A DNA stretch of 18,587 nt from NCBI GenBank assembly GCA_945869715.1, contig CAMBPP010000013.1:1-18587 (forward strand), in the 5' to 3' direction. Made by a program: the position numbers and the translations under genes. Every line of letters begins with the position of its first letter. Positions within the stretch are counted from its first letter, which is position 1. The stretch comes from Bifidobacterium breve. Lineage in GTDB: Bacteria; Actinomycetota; Acidimicrobiia; Acidimicrobiales; Ilumatobacteraceae. Positions 15,534-18,587 of this stretch are shown one piece after another. The notes below the pieces were generated by a model. It did no database searches. It worked only from the letters and a program-made list of their open reading frames with translations, and was not told the origin of the DNA.

Positions 15534-16723
15534 TGCCTGTGCAAACTCTTTCACCAATAAACGTTTCGCAGCGCATTAATGCTGTGCGCGAAGTACTGCA
15601 CAACGCAGATACACCGTCGGGTTGCGCAGCAGTTCTCATTACTTCAGCGGTCAATATTCGGTGGCTCACCGGGTTCACTGGCTCTGCTGGAATGGTGCTG
15701 GTGTCTGCACACCCCGAGGCGCCTTCATATCTCATCACCGATGGTCGCTACATTGCCCAAGCAGAGCAGCAATTGCAGATCGGCAATTCCCCCGTGGAAG
15801 TCGTGGAGAAACGTTCTGCGAAAGAGCAACTGCAGTTTGTTGTGAGCAAATTGATGGAGAGTAATGAATCGGCGGGGAATATCTGCTTGGGCATTGAGTC
15901 GCACGATGTCTCTGTTGAGATGCTGCAACAGCTCGAAGGTGAAATGGAATCGCATAGCGCAACGCACAAGAAATTCACATGGAATGCAATTCAAGAGGTT
16001 TTCATTGACTTGCGAAGGAAGAAATCATCAGCAGAGTTAGAGCGCATTACTTTGGCCGCGTCAATTGCCGACCAAGCTCTACATTCCGTGCTGCATCTTT
16101 TATTGCCGGGTATCTCAGAAGAGCAGTTTTGCTTACATCTCGATTACGCGATGCGGGAATTGGGCGCCCAAGATGTGAGCTTTCCGAGCATTGTTGCTTT
16201 CGGAGAAAATTCTGCGCTTCCTCATCATCGTCCGAGTCGGAAAGTGCTGAATGAAGATGAAGTAGTTGTTGTCGACTTCGGTGCCCTGGTCGATGGGTAT
16301 CACTCAGATATGACTCGTTCATTCATTAGTACGAAGGGGTCAACGTCGCGAGGGAAAGAACTCATGGCCCGTTTCGACGCCGTGAAGCTTGCTTGTGAAG
16401 AAGGTGGCAAACTTGTCGCTCCTGGTGTGTTGGCTGCAAGCATCGACACCCGTTGCCGCGAGGTACTCGCACAGGCTGGGCTGGAAAATGAACTAAATCA
16501 TGGCGTTGGGCACGGGGTAGGGCTGCTCATTCATGAAGCGCCATGGATAAACCCAAGATCTTTAGACGTTCTTTGCGAGAATGACGTGGTGACCGTAGAG
16601 CCAGGGGCGTATCGTATGGGGCTTGGCGGTGTACGTGTGGAAGACCTTTTCATCGTTACCTCGGCAGGCCACGTCAACATATCTCGTAGCCCAAAAACAC
16701 CATATTCAACACTGAACGTTTAG
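15533..16723 (+). CDS. M24 family metallopeptidase, Xaa-Pro aminopeptidase type
   Basis: It is predicted to remove N-terminal residues preceding proline with a two-metal centre. With the ATG at 15533 it has 396 residues: an N-terminal creatinase-like domain (about 10-155, including TSAVNIRWLTGFTGSAG and LITDGRYIAQAEQQ) and a C-terminal pita-bread domain. All five metal ligands are present: Asp248 (VVVDFGALVDGYHSD), Asp259, His327 (HGVGHGVGL), Glu356 (VEPGAY) and Glu370 (VRVED). His231 and His334 are also conserved. The frame is open upstream to 15416, but that would overlap aroQ by over 110 bases with unconserved Arg-rich sequence; the TAATG junction marks the real start. It is often called pepP/pepQ next to efp, which fits a role in handling proline peptides. 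Confidence 0.94.
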   Translation: MPVQTLSPINVSQRINAVREVLHNADTPSGCAAVLITSAVNIRWLTGFTGSAGMVLVSAHPEAPSYLITDGRYIAQAEQQLQIGNSPVEVVEKRSAKEQLQFVVSKLMESNESAGNICLGIESHDVSVEMLQQLEGEMESHSATHKKFTWNAIQEVFIDLRRKKSSAELERITLAASIADQALHSVLHLLLPGISEEQFCLHLDYAMRELGAQDVSFPSIVAFGENSALPHHRPSRKVLNEDEVVVVDFGALVDGYHSDMTRSFISTKGSTSRGKELMARFDAVKLACEEGGKLVAPGVLAASIDTRCREVLAQAGLENELNHGVGHGVGLLIHEAPWINPRSLDVLCENDVVTVEPGAYRMGLGGVRVEDLFIVTSAGHVNISRSPKTPYSTLNV

Positions 16724-16731
16724 GAAAGATT

Positions 16732-17295
16732 ATGCCTTCAATTAGCACGAACGATTTCAAAAACGGCATCACGCTTGAACTCGACAACGGACTTTTCACT
16801 GTTGTGGAATTTCAACATGTGAAACCCGGTAAGGGTGGCGCCTTCGTGCGTACCAAGTTGCGTAACGTACGCAACGGCAACTTGTTAGAAAAAACGTTCA
16901 ACGCCGGCATCAAGGTCGAGCAGGCCATTATTGATAAGCGTGACATGCAGTTTTTGTACAAAGACGGTGAAGAATATGTGTTCATGGATACCGATTCGTA
17001 CGACCAAACAAATGTTGGTCCAACTTCTCTTGGCGACGCAGTTGACTATCTCATCGAGTCTGCAGTTGTCATTATTGCTTTCCACGGAACCGAAATCGTT
17101 GGTGTTGAAATGCCTGCTTCGCTAGAACTACTCATTGCTGAAACTGACCCAGGCGTGCAGGGTGACCGCGTGTCGGGTGCTCGTAAGCCAGCAACATTGC
17201 AAACTGGTAAAACTCTCCAAGTGCCTCTTTTCATTAACCCTGGTGACAAGGTCAAAGTCGACACCCGCAGCGGCGAATACATCACGCGCGTTTAA
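16732..17295 (+). CDS. efp: Translation elongation factor P
   Basis: EF-P binds between the ribosomal P and E sites and relieves stalling at polyproline. It has 187 residues with the usual three beta-barrel domains. The KOW-like N-terminal domain carries the tip loop KPGKGGAFVRTK with Lys34 at the position that enters the peptidyl-transferase region. The EF-P signature is seen at about 145-164 (TDPGVQGDRVSGARKPATLQ), and the end is VDTRSGEYITRV. Actinobacterial EF-P typically has an unmodified Lys in a PGKGP loop; here the last residue is Gly (PGKGG). A good Shine-Dalgarno-like AGGAAAG (16722-16728) overlaps the upstream stop and supports the start. No EpmA/EpmB modification gene is seen in the window. 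Confidence 0.97.
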   Translation: MPSISTNDFKNGITLELDNGLFTVVEFQHVKPGKGGAFVRTKLRNVRNGNLLEKTFNAGIKVEQAIIDKRDMQFLYKDGEEYVFMDTDSYDQTNVGPTSLGDAVDYLIESAVVIIAFHGTEIVGVEMPASLELLIAETDPGVQGDRVSGARKPATLQTGKTLQVPLFINPGDKVKVDTRSGEYITRV

Positions 17296-17727
17296 ATGAA
17301 AAATGCATCCCCGAAAGGGAACTTCGCCTCAGGCCATGCTTCAGATGCTCGGGAACAGGCACTCATTTTGCTGTATGAAGCTGAATCACGCTCAATGTTG
17401 GTATCCGACGTGGTGCGCGAGCAGGTGGTAGTGCCCCATAGTGCCGCAGTTGCGCTTGCGCTAGGGGTAGAAGAAGCGCAGGTCACCTACGACGAGATGA
17501 TCTCTTCGCGGGCCAAAGGTTGGCGCCTCGAGCGGATGCCCATGATCGACCGCGCAGTTCTACGCTTGGCTCTGCACGAACTGCGGGAATTCCCCGATGT
17601 GCCCACTGCTGTAGTGATGAACGAGGCCATTGAACTCGCGAAACGCTTCTCAACAGAAGACTCGGGGCGTTTTGTGAACGGAATTCTGTCTGCCTTACTT
17701 GAATCTGTTCGCCCAAATGCCAAATAA
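17296..17727 (+). CDS. nusB: Transcription antitermination factor NusB
   Basis: NusB with NusE (S10) binds boxA in rRNA leaders and supports antitermination and rRNA processing. It has 143 residues, all helical. Visible conserved parts: SDAREQALILLYEAE, GWRLERMPMIDRAVLRLAL, ELREFPDVPTAVVMNEAIEL and AKRFSTEDSGRFVNGIL, the classic C-terminal pattern. The ATG follows the efp TAA with no spacer, and no Shine-Dalgarno is visible, so it probably depends on efp translation. A 61-base spacer with pyrR regulatory elements follows. Confidence 0.96.
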   Translation: MKNASPKGNFASGHASDAREQALILLYEAESRSMLVSDVVREQVVVPHSAAVALALGVEEAQVTYDEMISSRAKGWRLERMPMIDRAVLRLALHELREFPDVPTAVVMNEAIELAKRFSTEDSGRFVNGILSALLESVRPNAK

Positions 17728-17728
17728 C

Positions 17729-17737
17729 TGCTAACCT
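17729..17737 (+). promoter_or_regulatory. Possible extended -10 promoter for the pyr operon
   Basis: TGC followed by TAACCT fits an extended -10 (TGn-TAnnnT). It starts two bases after the nusB stop. Transcription would begin near 17744, a few bases before the PyrR-binding hairpin, a sensible place for a regulated leader. A clear -35 is not seen (TTCGCC around 17708 is weak). Assigned from pattern only. Confidence 0.4.
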
Positions 17738-17749
17738 GAAAGAAATTCA

Positions 17750-17780
17750 CCGTCAAACGGGTCCTGAGAGGCTCGAACGG
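17750..17780 (+). promoter_or_regulatory. PyrR-binding RNA hairpin overlapping the pyrR ribosome binding site
   Basis: The RNA can fold into the PyrR binding-loop form. The lower stem pairs CCGU (17750-17753) with ACGG (17777-17780). An asymmetric A-rich internal bulge follows (CAAA on one side, A on the other). The upper stem pairs CGGGUC (17758-17763) with GGCUCG (17770-17775), including two G-U pairs. The hexaloop is CUGAGA (17764-17769), matching the known PyrR consensus CNGNGA; UCCUGAGAGGCU matches the wider consensus UCCNGNGAGGYU. The 3' lower stem (ACGG) overlaps GGAAGG, the pyrR Shine-Dalgarno. UMP-bound PyrR should stabilise the hairpin and block its own translation, as reported for mycobacterial pyrR. 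There is no room for, and no sign of, a separate terminator. Confidence 0.85.
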
Positions 17781-17784
17781 AAGG
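17779..17784 (+). promoter_or_regulatory. Shine-Dalgarno site of pyrR
   Basis: GGAAGG lies 4 bases before the pyrR ATG (17789) and is one of the few purine-rich sites in this window in front of a non-overlapping gene. Its first two bases belong to the lower stem of the PyrR-binding hairpin, so folding would hide part of it. Confidence 0.7.
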
Positions 17785-17788
17785 CAAT

Positions 17789-18346
17789 ATGACGAATACA
17801 GAGAAGGCAGCCAGTGTGCTGACCAGCAACGACGTGCAGCGCGCCATACGTCGCATCGCTCATGAAATTACTGAACATGTTGCCTCAGTGTCAGGTTCTC
17901 TCAGTTCTCCAGAAAAAATTGCCATCATGGGCCTCCAGCATGGCGGCGTGTGGCTTGCTGAAGCCATCTATTCCAACATCCTAGAAATACAACCCGATGC
18001 GCCTGTGGTGCTCGGATCCATCGACGTCAGCATGTACCGAGACGACATTGGGTTGCGACCTACTCTAGAAGTAGCAACATCACATGTTCCCTGCAGTCTC
18101 GATGGGGTGTTGGTGGTGCTTGTCGACGATGTGTTGTTCACGGGGCGTACGGTACGCGCAGCACTCGACGCCCTCATTGAATTCGGTCGACCACAAGCCG
18201 TACGTCTAGCAGTGATGGTCGACCGCGGGCATCGGGAACTTCCTATACGACCCGATTTTGTGGGGAAGAATCTCCCTACTCATGTAAATGATGAAGTACT
18301 CGTGCGCATGTCGGGTGTAGAAATTTTTCCAGGAGTGCACGCATGA
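17789..18346 (+). CDS. pyrR: Pyrimidine operon RNA-binding regulator / uracil phosphoribosyltransferase-like PyrR
   Basis: PyrR binds pyr mRNA when UMP/UTP is high and represses pyrimidine synthesis; many members also have uracil phosphoribosyltransferase activity. It has 185 residues. Conserved: RAIRRIAHEI (18-27, containing the Arg and His that contribute to RNA binding in B. subtilis PyrR), SIDVSMYRDD, the PRPP-binding VVLVDDVLFTGRT (109-121), RAALDALIEFGRPQAV, VMVDRGHRELPIR and GKNLPT. The usual G-I-x-T-R-G segment of the phosphoribosyltransferase loop is replaced by GLQHGG (48-53), which may lower enzymatic activity. The hairpin upstream indicates autoregulation. The stop overlaps pyrB by 4 bases (ATGA). 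Confidence 0.96.
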   Translation: MTNTEKAASVLTSNDVQRAIRRIAHEITEHVASVSGSLSSPEKIAIMGLQHGGVWLAEAIYSNILEIQPDAPVVLGSIDVSMYRDDIGLRPTLEVATSHVPCSLDGVLVVLVDDVLFTGRTVRAALDALIEFGRPQAVRLAVMVDRGHRELPIRPDFVGKNLPTHVNDEVLVRMSGVEIFPGVHA

Positions 18347-18587
18347 AGCATCTCCTCTCAATGGACGACCTGTGGCTTGGTGAAGTGCAGCAGTTATTGT
18401 CGCTTGCCGACGAAATGAGTGAAATACAAAAGCGCTCTCAACCAAAAGTTCCTGCTCTACGCCATAAAACAGTGGCAAGTCTCTTTTTTGAAGACAGCAC
18501 GCGTACTCGGTTGTCGTTCGAGACGGCAGCTAAGCGGTTATCGGCCGACACCATGACCTTTAGCGCAGCATCGTCAAGCGTGAACAA
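18343..18587 (+). CDS. pyrB: Aspartate carbamoyltransferase catalytic chain (3' end cut by window edge)
   Basis: It joins carbamoyl phosphate and aspartate, the first committed step of pyrimidine synthesis. Only the first 81 residues are present: MKHLLSMDDLWLGEVQQLL, then SLFFEDSTRTRLSFETAAKRL with the carbamoyl-phosphate-binding STRTR motif, then ADTMTFSAASSSVN. The start ATG overlaps the pyrR stop, and a strong AGGAG (18331-18335) precedes it by 7 bases, so it is translated with pyrR. It should therefore be under PyrR control. STRTR is shared with ornithine carbamoyltransferase, but the SAASSSV pattern and the pyrR neighbour settle it as pyrB. Confidence 0.95.
   Translation, partial: MKHLLSMDDLWLGEVQQLLSLADEMSEIQKRSQPKVPALRHKTVASLFFEDSTRTRLSFETAAKRLSADTMTFSAASSSVN

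Noticed and set aside
1..18587. tRNA/rRNA genes, CRISPR arrays, insertion sequences, defence or toxin-antitoxin genes
   Set aside because: None could be recognised on either strand; practically all sequence is accounted for by conserved housekeeping genes.

Overview
The window is a tightly packed, all-plus-strand run of 19 protein genes. The first (rel) and last (pyrB) are cut by the window edges. No RNA gene, mobile element, CRISPR array or gap over 300 bases is visible. The gene order (rel-hisS-aspS-rarA-two small membrane proteins-alaS-ruvX-mltG-aroE-aroC-aroK-aroB-aroQ-M24 peptidase-efp-nusB-pyrR-pyrB) is typical of Actinomycetota. A moderate base composition (roughly half GC by eye, not computed), very short spacers, frequent GTG starts and weak Shine-Dalgarno sites point to a streamlined actinobacterium. 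A mid-GC aquatic Acidimicrobiia-like lineage is my best guess, held with modest confidence.

Layout. Positions 1-6494 hold stringent response and translation functions: a bifunctional Rel (p)ppGpp synthetase/hydrolase, HisRS, AspRS and the replication-linked AAA+ ATPase RarA. Positions 6491-7165 hold two small membrane proteins, a DUF948-type protein and a 78-residue one, that commonly sit next to alaS in actinobacteria and have no assigned role. Positions 7184-11418 hold AlaRS, the Holliday-junction-resolvase-like RuvX and the peptidoglycan lytic transglycosylase MltG. Positions 11415-15533 hold five consecutive shikimate-pathway genes (aroE, aroC, aroK, aroB, aroQ). Positions 15533-17727 hold an M24 aminopeptidase, EF-P and NusB. 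The end (17728-18587) is the start of a pyrimidine operon led by pyrR and pyrB.

Genes are linked by ATGA/GTGA overlaps (hisS/aspS, rarA/DUF948, mltG/aroE, aroC/aroK, pyrR/pyrB), a TAATG overlap (aroQ/M24 peptidase) or zero-length spacers (ruvX/mltG, efp/nusB), so translational coupling is likely. The longest conventional spacer is the 61 bases before pyrR. It carries the clearest regulatory element: a hairpin with the conserved PyrR-binding hexaloop CUGAGA whose lower stem overlaps the pyrR ribosome binding site. That is the arrangement expected for PyrR translational autoregulation.

The main oddities are: a conserved RarA N-terminus with no ATG/GTG/TTG start in frame (a TTG lies one base out of frame); an EF-P loop reading PGKGG rather than the actinobacterial PGKGP; a PyrR whose phosphoribosyltransferase loop reads GLQHGG instead of the usual G-I-x-T-R-G; and a possible leaderless promoter plus small palindrome before alaS. 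This is mostly a conserved housekeeping region, and I see no convincing new defence or accessory system.
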